Of a stretch of 64,000 bases of DNA, positions 46,017 through 54,903 are shown one piece after another. Source of the stretch: an uncultured Oscillospiraceae bacterium (GTDB lineage: Bacteria > Bacillota > Clostridia > Oscillospirales > Acutalibacteraceae); contig UQQZ01000002.1 in NCBI GenBank assembly GCA_900543305.1, positions 1-64,000 on the forward strand. The letters are read 5' to 3'. A program made the translations under genes and the position numbers. Numbering within the stretch: the stretch's first letter is position 1; each line of letters begins with the position of its first letter. The notes below the pieces were generated by a model. That model made no database searches and had not been told where the DNA came from. It saw nothing but the letters and a program-made list of their open reading frames with translations.

Positions 46017-47892
46017 AGTGAATCCCTCCCTTAGCTTTTCCCAGCGTTTCCAGGATATAGTTTTCAATTCCCTCTTCGTTGAGGCCTAAGACTTCCAGAG
46101 AACGGAACATGGGGGCATGCTTAATATAGGGATCTTGGATGGCTCGAAGATGGAATTGCCCAGAAAAACCCCTTTGTTCCAAAAGAAACCCAAAATGTTC
46201 GCCGATTCCTCCCCGTTGGATTCCTTCTTCGAAAAAGAAAACATGCTCACAGGCAAGAGCTTCCTCCACGGCTTTCGTATCTACAGGAATAATTCGATTG
46301 AGTTTCACAAGCTTCAGGGGAATGCCTTGTTGCTTCAAATGCTCTGTACACGCGGCAGCAAAGGAAAAAACTCGCCCAAAAGTAACCACACAGCACTTGG
46401 CATCTGGATTTCCATAGACGCTGAAGGGGTCCGTGGTACTCGTAAAGCTGTGGGGTTTATAGAGCTCTTTTCCACGAGGATATCGGATCGCGCAAAGGCC
46501 TTGTCCCTTTTCCACCAAATAGGTGAGTTGAAGATTGAGTTCCCGAAAATAGGTGGGAGAATAAACCGTAATATTGGGGATGGTCTGAAGATAGGCGGCA
46601 TCAAAAACACCTTGATGTGTTTTTCCGTCCTCCCCCACTACACCGGCTCGATCTACCGCCAAGATGACTTTTGTGTTTTGCATGGAGACGTCGTGAATAA
46701 GCTGATCATACGCCCGCTGCAAAAAAGTAGAATAAACTGCAAAAACCGGTAGCATCCCGCCAGCGGCGAGGCCACCTGCAAAAGTGACTGCATGTTCTTC
46801 AGAAATGCCTACATCGAAAAATCTGCCCCGGAACTTTTCTCGGAATTCACTTAACCCGGTACCATTTTGCATGGCGGCGGTTATAGCGCAGATTTTTGGA
46901 TTGTTTTGGGCCAAGGCACACATGGTCTTTCCAAATTCGTCAGAAAAGCTTTGGGATTTTTCCCCGGTATCTCCGGTTGTGACGTCAAATCCGGACAGAC
47001 CATGATAAATAGTGGGATCTTGTTCCGCGTATTGATATCCCTTGCCTTTGTAAGTGCGCACATGGAGAAGGACAGGCTTATGAATCAACTTGGCTGTCTC
47101 TAGGGTTTCCGCCAGTTCTTTGATGTTGTGCCCGTCAAAGGGTCCGTAATAGGAAAAGCCAAAATCATCGAAGACAGTGGAATTGTAAAAGAGACGCTTT
47201 ACCGCATGTTTCAAGCGGCGAAGGCCACTGCCTACTATTTTTCCAATTCCGGGAAGCTTTTGAAGGGATTGTTCCAGATGATTTTTCGTTTTAATATATC
47301 CCGGTTTCGTCCGGATATAGGTCAAATATCGAGCCATGGAGCCCACATTTTTGGAAATGGACATGGCGTTGTCGTTTAAGATAACGATCAAATTGCGGTG
47401 TAGACGGCCGGCATTGTTCAGGCCTTCATATGCCAATCCTCCTGTCAAGGCTCCATCGCCGATGACAGCCACCACATAGCCATCTTTACCCTGCAGGTAA
47501 TTGGCTTCAGACACTCCAAGCGCAGAAGAGATGGAGGTGCTGCTGTGTCCGCAGGTAAACATGTCGTAGGGGCTTTCCTCCCTGCAGGGGAATCCTGCAA
47601 GGCCGCCTTCCTGACGGATGGTGGAAAATTGAGGATAGCGGCCTGTCAACAACTTATATGGGTAACTTTGGTGACCCACATCCCAAACGATGGTATCTTT
47701 GGGTGGCGAAAAGGCCAGCGCCAACGCCACTGTCAATTCCACGACACCTAAGTTGGAGGCCAAGTGGCCACCGTTTGCTGAGACCGTTTCAATGATCACT
47801 CGGCGCATCTCTTCGCAGAGCGCAGTGAGTTCTTCCCCGTCAAATCCTTTGATGTCTTCCGGAGAATGGATGTGTTCCAGCATACTTGCCAT
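46000..47892 (-). CDS. dxs: 1-deoxy-D-xylulose-5-phosphate synthase
   Basis: A 630-residue thiamine diphosphate enzyme, first step of the MEP isoprenoid pathway. GHLASNLGVVELT, VIGDGALTGG with the later Asn (ThDP/Mg site) and GVVGEDGKTHQGVFD are visible. Three-domain length is normal. It precedes tlyA, nadK, argR and recN. Confidence 0.97.
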   Translation of the reverse strand: MASMLEHIHSPEDIKGFDGEELTALCEEMRRVIIETVSANGGHLASNLGVVELTVALALAFSPPKDTIVWDVGHQSYPYKLLTGRYPQFSTIRQEGGLAGFPCREESPYDMFTCGHSSTSISSALGVSEANYLQGKDGYVVAVIGDGALTGGLAYEGLNNAGRLHRNLIVILNDNAMSISKNVGSMARYLTYIRTKPGYIKTKNHLEQSLQKLPGIGKIVGSGLRRLKHAVKRLFYNSTVFDDFGFSYYGPFDGHNIKELAETLETAKLIHKPVLLHVRTYKGKGYQYAEQDPTIYHGLSGFDVTTGDTGEKSQSFSDEFGKTMCALAQNNPKICAITAAMQNGTGLSEFREKFRGRFFDVGISEEHAVTFAGGLAAGGMLPVFAVYSTFLQRAYDQLIHDVSMQNTKVILAVDRAGVVGEDGKTHQGVFDAAYLQTIPNITVYSPTYFRELNLQLTYLVEKGQGLCAIRYPRGKELYKPHSFTSTTDPFSVYGNPDAKCCVVTFGRVFSFAAACTEHLKQQGIPLKLVKLNRIIPVDTKAVEEALACEHVFFFEEGIQRGGIGEHFGFLLEQRGFSGQFHLRAIQDPYIKHAPMFRSLEVLGLNEEGIENYILETLGKAKGGIHSEKTT

Positions 47893-47913
47893 AGAGAAAC
47901 AACTCCTGTCCGG

Positions 47914-48768
47914 TTATAGCAAATGATTTTGTAACTTGGCAGCTGTAATCGTGTTTTTCAACAGCATAGCAATAGTCATAGGGCCAACTCCTCCGGGAAC
48001 CGGAGTGATGTAGGAAGCCAAAGGTTCCACCTGAGCAAAATCCACATCTCCGCACAGTTTGCCGTTTTCCTCCCGGTTCATGCCCACATCGATCACCACA
48101 GCGCCTGGTTTTACCATGTCCGCTGTGACAAAATGGCTTTTCCCTACGGCGGATACAAGGATATCTGCTTGTGCCGTGATTTCCGGCAGATTTTTGGTTC
48201 GGCTGTGGCAAATCGTCACGGTACCATTTTGATGGAGAAGCAGCATTGCCATAGGTTTTCCCACGATATTGCTGCGGCCAATCACCACGCAACGTTTGCC
48301 TTCTACTGGAATCTCATAGGCTTTTAACAGTTCCATAATCCCAGCAGGAGTGCACGGAAGAAAATGGTAATCTCCAATCATAATCTTTCCCACGTTGTAC
48401 GCATGGAAAGCATCCACATCTTTTTGGGGATTGATGGCTTCCACTACAGCCGCTTCGTCCAATCCCTTGGGCAAGGGCGACTGCACCAAAATCCCATGGA
48501 TGTCTTCCTTGTGGTTCAATTGATCCACCAAGGTCAAAAGTTCCTCCTGGGTGGTTTCTGCCGAAAGAGCATATTCTTCCGAATGGATACCTGTAGCCTC
48601 GCAAGCTTTCTTCTTGTTGTTCACATAGATTCGTGAGGCAGGATCATCCCCTACAATCACCACAGCCAAACCGGGACAAACACCTTGTTCTTTTAAGGTC
48701 TTTACTTCCTCGGCGACTTCTGCCCGCACTTTTGCGGAAACGGCTTTTCCATCAATACGTTCTGCCAC
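47914..48768 (-). CDS. folD: methylenetetrahydrofolate dehydrogenase/cyclohydrolase
   Basis: 284 residues. The [10 protein letters not shown] region holds the catalytic Lys; QSPLPKG and [11 protein letters not shown] are the folate and NADP signatures. GTG start after GGGAGG. The gene is 21 bp before dxs, with xseA, xseB and ispA (often found between them) absent. Functionally linked to fhs at 54.9-56.6 kb in one-carbon metabolism. Confidence 0.96.
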   Translation of the reverse strand: MAERIDGKAVSAKVRAEVAEEVKTLKEQGVCPGLAVVIVGDDPASRIYVNNKKKACEATGIHSEEYALSAETTQEELLTLVDQLNHKEDIHGILVQSPLPKGLDEAAVVEAINPQKDVDAFHAYNVGKIMIGDYHFLPCTPAGIMELLKAYEIPVEGKRCVVIGRSNIVGKPMAMLLLHQNGTVTICHSRTKNLPEITAQADILVSAVGKSHFVTADMVKPGAVVIDVGMNREENGKLCGDVDFAQVEPLASYITPVPGGVGPMTIAMLLKNTITAAKLQNHLL

Positions 48769-48801
48769 GTTTTTCCTCCCCTTTCTCCATAAGTAAAGCT
48801 A

Positions 48802-49884
48802 TTACTGCTCCGTTTCGGAATCTTCTTCCACCTTTTCTTCTTCTTTGCTGGAATCCTTTTCCGAAGCGGCTTCTTTTTGTTCAGCTACATCCGAAGAACC
48901 CCGGTCTTTTTTGGCCAAATCCTCGGGGCCTTTGGCGATCTCATTGTAAATTTCCTTGACCTCTTCCGGGGGAAGATCGCCAAAAATGGTGCTGGGACCG
49001 TCATCTTCAGGCTCTTCTTCCTTTTCTTCCACAGGCAAAGGTTCCACCAAGCCTACCGCTTCCATGACCCGGCGGTCGCCACAACCGGTAAGGCTGGTTT
49101 TGTGGCGGAACGCAATCAACAGGATTACGCCAACAATCACGCAGCCTGCTGCAATGACCTGGGAAACCCGCAGATTAACACCGGGAATCATCAAACTGTC
49201 GGTACGCAGGCCTTCAATGAAGAAACGAATAAAGCCGTACCATACGATGTAAAGCAAAAAAGTTTGACCATCATATTGACGGTATTTCCTCGTGAAGATA
49301 TGTAAGAGGACAAAGCCTAACAGGCAAAGAAGGGATTCGTACAGGAAGCAAGGATGTACGGTCATATTGGAGGTGGCATCGCTGCTCATGCCCCAGCGCA
49401 AATCCGTTACCGTACCAAAAGCTTCTTGGTTGATGAAATTTCCCCAACGGCCTACACATTGGCCGATCAGAAAACCCAGTGAGACAATGTCGAATACAGC
49501 GGCAACCTTCAATTTCCGGATGCGAGCCATCAAACCGCCAAAGATCAGGGCTCCGATGATGCCGCCATAGATGGCCAATCCCCCATCGTGAATCTGGAAA
49601 ATCTCCATGGGGTTTTTCCAGTATTTGTCACCGGGATAAAATACCACATAGAACAGTCGTGCAAAGATCACACCTGCGATCAACCCTACAATCACCGCAT
49701 CAAACAGACGGTTTACATCGATATTCATCTTTTTGCAGCTCATGGAGGCGTAGATCAATGCCAGCAGAAAACCTACTGCAATGATGATTCCGTACCAGTA
49801 AACATGGAAATTTCCCACAGAAAAGGCCACTGTATTCACTGTAAAACTGAGCCCCAATCCAGGGAACGTGATTGTGTGCGTCAT
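48802..49884 (-). CDS. lgt: prolipoprotein diacylglyceryl transferase with acidic tail
   Basis: A 360-residue integral membrane enzyme with about seven membrane segments; the signature CVGRWGNFINQEAFG is present. It transfers diacylglycerol to the lipobox Cys of prolipoproteins. Typical length is 260-290; here a cytoplasmic-looking tail of about 70 residues, almost entirely Glu/Asp/Lys/Ser, is added after the last membrane segment. Confidence 0.94.
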   Translation of the reverse strand: MTHTITFPGLGLSFTVNTVAFSVGNFHVYWYGIIIAVGFLLALIYASMSCKKMNIDVNRLFDAVIVGLIAGVIFARLFYVVFYPGDKYWKNPMEIFQIHDGGLAIYGGIIGALIFGGLMARIRKLKVAAVFDIVSLGFLIGQCVGRWGNFINQEAFGTVTDLRWGMSSDATSNMTVHPCFLYESLLCLLGFVLLHIFTRKYRQYDGQTFLLYIVWYGFIRFFIEGLRTDSLMIPGVNLRVSQVIAAGCVIVGVILLIAFRHKTSLTGCGDRRVMEAVGLVEPLPVEEKEEEPEDDGPSTIFGDLPPEEVKEIYNEIAKGPEDLAKKDRGSSDVAEQKEAASEKDSSKEEEKVEEDSETEQ

Positions 49885-49931
49885 AAAGATTGATTCCTCC
49901 TTTCGGCAAATGCCGAAACTTGATATTAGAT

Positions 49932-51212
49932 TTATTCCAAAGGCAAGATAATCGAAAGAACACTTTGTTCTTCCTGGAACACCCGGTTCAGCTGATCGGT
50001 GACATCTTCCGGCTTGAGACTTGCCAAGGAGTCTATGTAGGTAAAGAGTTCCCTGCCTCGCAGCGCCATGTTCACCAGTCCATTGGCGATGCTTCCCGTG
50101 TTGTTCAGGGCAGAAACAAGCTCCCCATACAGTGCGCGTTTGGAGCGTTCAAAGGCTTCTTGTGGAATGCCTTCGGTTTGGAAACGTTTGGCCTCCTGCA
50201 AAAGGGCCTGGGCAGCTGCCTGGGCGTTCTTGGATTCCCCGCTGAACATGACCGTTGCGTAACCGCTTCCTTCAAAATATTCGTAACTGAAGCTGGATTC
50301 ATTGATAAGTTCCCGATCCAGCAGGTCCCGGAATAAAGGAGATGCTTCGGATGCCATGGTTTCCAGTAACACTTCCATGGCGGCTACATCCCGCTCACTT
50401 CTGGGTTTGTCCCCCTCCGGGTCTTTAAAGCCAAACTGGAACAGTGGAGAGGCCACAGAAAGCTGTTCTTCCACATGATGAGATACCACCCCTGCAGGCT
50501 CCTTAGGGAAGATTCGTTTGACTTTTATGGGTTTGGTAGATTTGAGCATTCTGTCACAAACTTCCAGAACCTTGTCCACCTGAAAATTGCCCGCCAAGGC
50601 AAGACACATATTTCCCAGGTTATAAAACGTGTGGTAGCAACGATACAGCAGCTCTGGCGTAATTTTAGCGATACTTTCCACAGTGCCCGCTACATCGATC
50701 CGGACTGGATGATCCCGATACATGGCCCGCAGAAAATTGAACATTACGCGCCATTGAGGGTCGTCATCGTACATTTTAATTTCTTCTCCAATGATTCCCT
50801 GCTCTTTCTGAACAGTCTGCTCTGTAAAGTAAGGAGACTGTACAAAGTCCAGCAGAATCTCCAGCGATTCATACAGCTTATCGGTGCAGGAGAAAAGGTA
50901 ACAAGTGGATTCAAAAGAGGTGAACGCGTTGGCATCGGCTCCTGTTTTGGCGTATCGTTCGAAGGCGTCCCCTTCTTCGCTCTCAAATAGCTTGTGTTCC
51001 AAATAGTGGGCAATGCCCTCTGGAACAATTTCCGGTTCAGCCTCGTCTTCCCGCTGAAAACAGTTATCTACAGAACCATATTTGGTGCCAAACATGGCAA
51101 AGGTAGTGCTGCAATGTTCCTTGGGATAAAGGTAAATGGTTAATCCCGTGGGATGGAGGATTTTGTAATACGTATCTCCTACCTGTTTACCGGTGATTTT
51201 TTCCATCTTCAT
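49932..51212 (-). CDS. yfmH: M16 family zinc peptidase homologue YfmH (YmfH)
   Basis: 426 residues. The inverted zinc motif HYLEH is present near residue 70, with the distal Glu in GIIGEEIKMYDDD, so it appears catalytically competent. In Bacillus this pair is linked to formation of the 5-aminopentanol modification on EF-P Lys32. It overlaps yfmF by four bases (ATGA). Confidence 0.9.
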   Translation of the reverse strand: MKMEKITGKQVGDTYYKILHPTGLTIYLYPKEHCSTTFAMFGTKYGSVDNCFQREDEAEPEIVPEGIAHYLEHKLFESEEGDAFERYAKTGADANAFTSFESTCYLFSCTDKLYESLEILLDFVQSPYFTEQTVQKEQGIIGEEIKMYDDDPQWRVMFNFLRAMYRDHPVRIDVAGTVESIAKITPELLYRCYHTFYNLGNMCLALAGNFQVDKVLEVCDRMLKSTKPIKVKRIFPKEPAGVVSHHVEEQLSVASPLFQFGFKDPEGDKPRSERDVAAMEVLLETMASEASPLFRDLLDRELINESSFSYEYFEGSGYATVMFSGESKNAQAAAQALLQEAKRFQTEGIPQEAFERSKRALYGELVSALNNTGSIANGLVNMALRGRELFTYIDSLASLKPEDVTDQLNRVFQEEQSVLSIILPLE

Positions 51213-52474
51213 CTCTGGGAGCCACTTCCTTTCAGGCTGTATACGGTGGTTGGGTGCAGCTTCCTGGCGGCTTCCACCACTTGCTCTTTCGTGTAAGACA
51301 TCAGCTGATCCACTGCCTCTTCAGGGGATTCAATCTTCCCACTGAAACACCTTCCCAAATACCAATTTTCCACAGCAGAAAGGGAATCTCCCACCGAACA
51401 CAAGGAATTTTTCAGAGCAAGTTTCGCAGAAAGCAGTTCTTCCTCACTGAGATCCCCCTGTTGCAGCGCTTCCAATTGCTGAGCAATGGCAGACTCTGCT
51501 TTAGTCAAGTTTTCAGTTTCCACACCGCTTTCAACGTAAAGAGTACGACTATTTACGTTGAGCCCTGCCGAACAGTAATAACAAAGGCCCATTTTCTCCC
51601 GCACATTTTGGAATAGCTTGGAACTGGGAGTTCCTCCCAGTGCGGCAGCCATCAGCCGATACAAAGTCTGCTCTTCGGGAGAAAAATCCACTCGGTAGGT
51701 CATAGACAGTTTCGACTGGGAAAGCGGCTGCTCTTCTGTTTTTCGGCGTACTTTCCCTGGGGCATCTACAGCTAGCATGCCAGTTTTCTGAGGAGTGCCC
51801 AGAGAACCAAAACGTGTCTGAAAAACCTCGGGATCCGGGAAACAGTCTCCCAAGGCGAAGATCTCAAACTGAGCTTGAGAGAGCAGCTGCTGCCATGCTT
51901 CAGTGACTTCCTTGCGATTTAATGCAGCTACATCTTCCCGAGATCCATAGCGGTTGACACCGGCATTTTGGTCCTGAAACAAAAATTCTTCACTGCGTTG
52001 ATGGACATAGGTAATTTTATCGTTAAACTCGGAATCTTTCATTTCCAAAATCTGACGCTGTTCCTGTTCGAAACCGTCTGCCGGAAAAAGGCCTTCTTGA
52101 TCTTTGAGGGGATCGAAGAAAATGTCGAACAATAACCCGGTTAGTTGGGCAAACATATCTTCCCCGCCGAAGGCATAGCGGCTGGCAATACCTGCCGCAG
52201 AAAGAGAAAGCACCTGATACTCTCCCATTTTGCGTACACTGTTGTTTAAGGAAGCCCCGTAGAGTTCAGCCAATCTTGCATTGAGCGCAGTGTAATCCGG
52301 ATAAGTCCGGGTGGCGCGGCTGACTAGTGAAGGCAGAATCCCATATGTGGCAGCGGTGGAACTGGACAAAGGAACCAATAAATCCACCGAGACTTTCGTG
52401 GTTTTAAAGCGAGGATCTGTAAAGGTGTGAAACCTTACAGATTCGCTGAGACGCTGTGTTTTAAATTCGCTCAT
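51209..52474 (-). CDS. yfmF: M16 family inactive homologue YfmF (YmfF)
   Basis: 421 residues with the M16 two-lobe layout, but no HxxEH motif where it should be (about residues 40-70). It is the non-catalytic partner of YfmH, as in mitochondrial processing peptidase-like pairs. EF-P in this window has the target Lys32, consistent with the link to EF-P modification. The ymfI-type reductase is not in the window. Confidence 0.88.
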   Translation of the reverse strand: MSEFKTQRLSESVRFHTFTDPRFKTTKVSVDLLVPLSSSTAATYGILPSLVSRATRTYPDYTALNARLAELYGASLNNSVRKMGEYQVLSLSAAGIASRYAFGGEDMFAQLTGLLFDIFFDPLKDQEGLFPADGFEQEQRQILEMKDSEFNDKITYVHQRSEEFLFQDQNAGVNRYGSREDVAALNRKEVTEAWQQLLSQAQFEIFALGDCFPDPEVFQTRFGSLGTPQKTGMLAVDAPGKVRRKTEEQPLSQSKLSMTYRVDFSPEEQTLYRLMAAALGGTPSSKLFQNVREKMGLCYYCSAGLNVNSRTLYVESGVETENLTKAESAIAQQLEALQQGDLSEEELLSAKLALKNSLCSVGDSLSAVENWYLGRCFSGKIESPEEAVDQLMSYTKEQVVEAARKLHPTTVYSLKGSGSQR

Positions 52475-52535
52475 GGATCAATGACCTTCCCAATAGATTT
52501 GCAAACGAAGTGCATAAATATGCTATCGATGTTTA

Positions 52536-52564
52536 AGTATACCACACTTTTCCCTGTTTTGAAA
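52536..52564 (-). promoter_or_regulatory. weak promoter of yfmF-yfmH
   Basis: On the minus strand TTTCAA (52559-52564), 17 bp, TATACT (52536-52541). The -35 is poor. Confidence 0.45.
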
Positions 52565-52594
52565 GAGCCACAAAAAAATTCACAAATAGGAAAT

Positions 52595-52628
52595 AGAAAA
52601 AAGCGCACCGTTTTGAAAAACAGTGCGC
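52595..52628 (-). terminator. upp operon terminator
   Basis: On the minus strand a stem of 11 pairs with one mismatch (52603-52614 with 52617-52628), short loop and a run of six T. Confidence 0.88.
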
Positions 52629-52639
52629 CCGACGTGTTT

Positions 52640-53278
52640 TTACAGGGTTCCGAAAATCCGATCTCCTGCGTCTCCCAAACCAGGGAGAATGTAGCCGTTT
52701 TCATTGAGTTTCTCATCCACGGATGCGCAGTAAATCTGGACGTCCGGATGAGCCTTGGTCAAAACCTCTAGTCCTTCCGGAGCCGCAATAATGCAGAGAA
52801 ATTTGATGCTCTTCGGATGGCTGCGTTTGACAATGGAAATAGCGTCCATGGCGGATCCGCCGGTAGCCAGCATGGGATCCAACACGATCACGTCCCGCTC
52901 CTCAATATCCTGTGGCAGCTTGTTATAATACTCCACAGGCTTCAGAGTGTCGTGGTCCCGGTAAAGGCCGATATGTCCCACTTTTGCAGAGGGAACCAGC
53001 TGCAGCATGCCGTCAACCATGCCCAGTCCTGCCCGAAGGATAGGAACAAAGGCTAACTTTCGGCCGGCGATTACTTTTGTCACCGTTTTTTGCATGGGGG
53101 TTACTGTTTCCACCTCCATCAGAGGAAGATCTCGTGTGGCCTCATAGCACATCAATGTGGCGATCTCACTGACCAACTCTCGGAAATTTTTCGTTCCAGT
53201 GGAGACATCCCGCAAAAAAGTAAGTTTATGCTGGATCAGCGGGTGATCCATGACAAATACGTTCGGATAGTTCTTCAT
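52640..53278 (-). CDS. upp: uracil phosphoribosyltransferase
   Basis: 212 residues from ATG 53278, after GGGAGGAG. The PRPP-binding motif [17 protein letters not shown] and the uracil loop [13 protein letters not shown] are present. Pyrimidine salvage: uracil plus PRPP to UMP. Last gene of the fhs-tsaE-tsaB-rpiB-upp operon. Confidence 0.97.
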   Translation of the reverse strand: MKNYPNVFVMDHPLIQHKLTFLRDVSTGTKNFRELVSEIATLMCYEATRDLPLMEVETVTPMQKTVTKVIAGRKLAFVPILRAGLGMVDGMLQLVPSAKVGHIGLYRDHDTLKPVEYYNKLPQDIEERDVIVLDPMLATGGSAMDAISIVKRSHPKSIKFLCIIAAPEGLEVLTKAHPDVQIYCASVDEKLNENGYILPGLGDAGDRIFGTL

Positions 53279-53309
53279 AAAATAGCTCCTCCCAGGGATT
53301 CCTTTATAG

Positions 53310-53756
53310 TTATAGTTCGCCCTCTTCAATTTGAGTGATCTGGTCGATTCGGCGCTGATGACGTCCACCGTCAAACTCGGTGTGCAGGAAGATGTCCAAC
53401 ATCTTCAAAGCCAGCTCCCGATCTACCACTTTTCCACCCATGCAAAGAATATTGGCGTTGTTATGGCGTCTTGTCATTTCCGCGCAAAATTCATTGGTGC
53501 ACACCGCTGCCCGGATCCCCTTAACCTTGTTGGCGGCAATAGAAATCCCGAGCCCGGTAGAGCAGATCAGTACACCATAATCTGCTTGGCCAGAAGCTAC
53601 ATAGCGGGCGGTTTGCGCCGCAATGGGCGCATAATCCACCGAATCCGTGCTGTACGCGCCGAAATCCTTGTATGGGATCTTGTGTTCCTCCAAATATTCG
53701 CGGACGGCTTCTTTCAATGCAAAGCCGCCATGATCGCAACCGATTGCCAGTTTCAT
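53310..53756 (-). CDS. rpiB: ribose-5-phosphate isomerase B
   Basis: 148 residues. GCDHGG at the N-terminus, the catalytic Cys in [15 protein letters not shown] and the phosphate-site [11 protein letters not shown] are present. Interconverts ribose 5-phosphate and ribulose 5-phosphate. Start and tsaB stop overlap as ATGA. A RpiB homologue acting on another sugar cannot be excluded, but the spacing to upp fits ribose phosphate supply for PRPP. Confidence 0.94.
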   Translation of the reverse strand: MKLAIGCDHGGFALKEAVREYLEEHKIPYKDFGAYSTDSVDYAPIAAQTARYVASGQADYGVLICSTGLGISIAANKVKGIRAAVCTNEFCAEMTRRHNNANILCMGGKVVDRELALKMLDIFLHTEFDGGRHQRRIDQITQIEEGEL

Positions 53757-54466
53757 GCAGGCGCTCCTTTCTGTTCCATCCGTTTTTTTAATTCCCGTTC
53801 TGCTTGAGGCAGACGCAAATAGACTGGTGCCAGCCCAGAAGCCGTTACAGTCTTCCCCTGTTGGGCAGCCTCTTCACCCAACAAAGCAACAGAAGATGCC
53901 CGTTGGAATCGAACATTTTCCGGAGCCAGTTGAGCGCCCCAAGTCTGAAACGTTTTATAGCACAGTTCCGCCCCGTCTCCCAGAAGCAAGACAGGTTCTT
54001 GGAAACCACGGCACTCTTCTCCCAGTTGCTCTATGGAGAGAGCTCGATCTTCGGTAATACGTTGAAGTCTCCCCTGGTTTGCCCGAAATAGAGCATTGTA
54101 CACTTGACCGCAGCGAGCATCCATCACCGCACACAGAACGGCCCCTTCCCACGCGAGACCGCCATAGGCAATCGCCTCCAAAGTAGAAATTCCAACACAA
54201 GGGGTACTGTTTGGAAAGGCTATTCCCTTTACGCAAGAAACTCCAATTCGCACACCCGTGAAAGAACCTGGCCCATGGGATACCGCCAAGGCATCTAGAT
54301 CCTTGCAGGACCGTTGCAGCGATCGAAGAAGAGTTTCTACCATGGGCAGTAGAGTCTGGCTGTGAGTCTGTTTTGTGTTGACGTAGGATTCACCCAACAG
54401 CCGGCCATTTTCTACCAATGCAGCGGAAGCAGCCGATGCAGAGGAGGCAATTCCCAAAATCAACAT
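53753..54466 (-). CDS. tsaB: tRNA threonylcarbamoyladenosine protein TsaB
   Basis: 237 residues from ATG 54466 (GGAGG 9 nt upstream). The ASKHA-fold motif SHGPGSFTGVRIG is diagnostic. TsaB forms the t6A37 synthase with TsaD and TsaE. It overlaps tsaE by 7 bp. tsaD is not in the window. Confidence 0.95.
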   Translation of the reverse strand: MLILGIASSASAASAALVENGRLLGESYVNTKQTHSQTLLPMVETLLRSLQRSCKDLDALAVSHGPGSFTGVRIGVSCVKGIAFPNSTPCVGISTLEAIAYGGLAWEGAVLCAVMDARCGQVYNALFRANQGRLQRITEDRALSIEQLGEECRGFQEPVLLLGDGAELCYKTFQTWGAQLAPENVRFQRASSVALLGEEAAQQGKTVTASGLAPVYLRLPQAERELKKRMEQKGAPA

Positions 54467-54903
54467 GGTGTTCCGCCTCCTTTCCAACCTTCTATGGTGA
54501 TGATACGATCTTGGTCCTTATCCCCAGGCTGAAGATCAATGGAGATTACGCCATCGGGCAAGGCACCTTGAATATTTTCACTCCATTCGATGACGAGGAC
54601 GCAGTCCGTATCCAGATAGTCAAAAAAGCCAGTGGAGTATAAATCGTCCCAGCTTTCTACCCGGTACATGTCAAAATGCTCTACCGTCAACCGCCCTGCG
54701 TATTCATTGACCAGGGCGAAAGTAGGGCTGGAGACCACATCTCCTGCACCCAATCCCATTACAAGGCCTCTGGTAAATGCTGTTTTTCCTGCTCCCATGC
54801 CTCCGGTAAAGGCAATCACTTCCCCGCCTTTGAGATCCTGAGCTAAACGCCTTGCCAGTTCCCCGGTCTCTTGCGGGGAATGGGTGATAAACTGCTCCGC
54901 CAT
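54460..54903 (-). CDS. tsaE: tRNA threonylcarbamoyladenosine ATPase TsaE
   Basis: 147 residues. Walker A GGMGAGKTAFTRG and the following SSPTFALVNEY are diagnostic. ATPase of the t6A complex. Its ATG overlaps the fhs stop by one base (TGATG in effect). Confidence 0.96.
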   Translation of the reverse strand: MAEQFITHSPQETGELARRLAQDLKGGEVIAFTGGMGAGKTAFTRGLVMGLGAGDVVSSPTFALVNEYAGRLTVEHFDMYRVESWDDLYSTGFFDYLDTDCVLVIEWSENIQGALPDGVISIDLQPGDKDQDRIITIEGWKGGGTPC

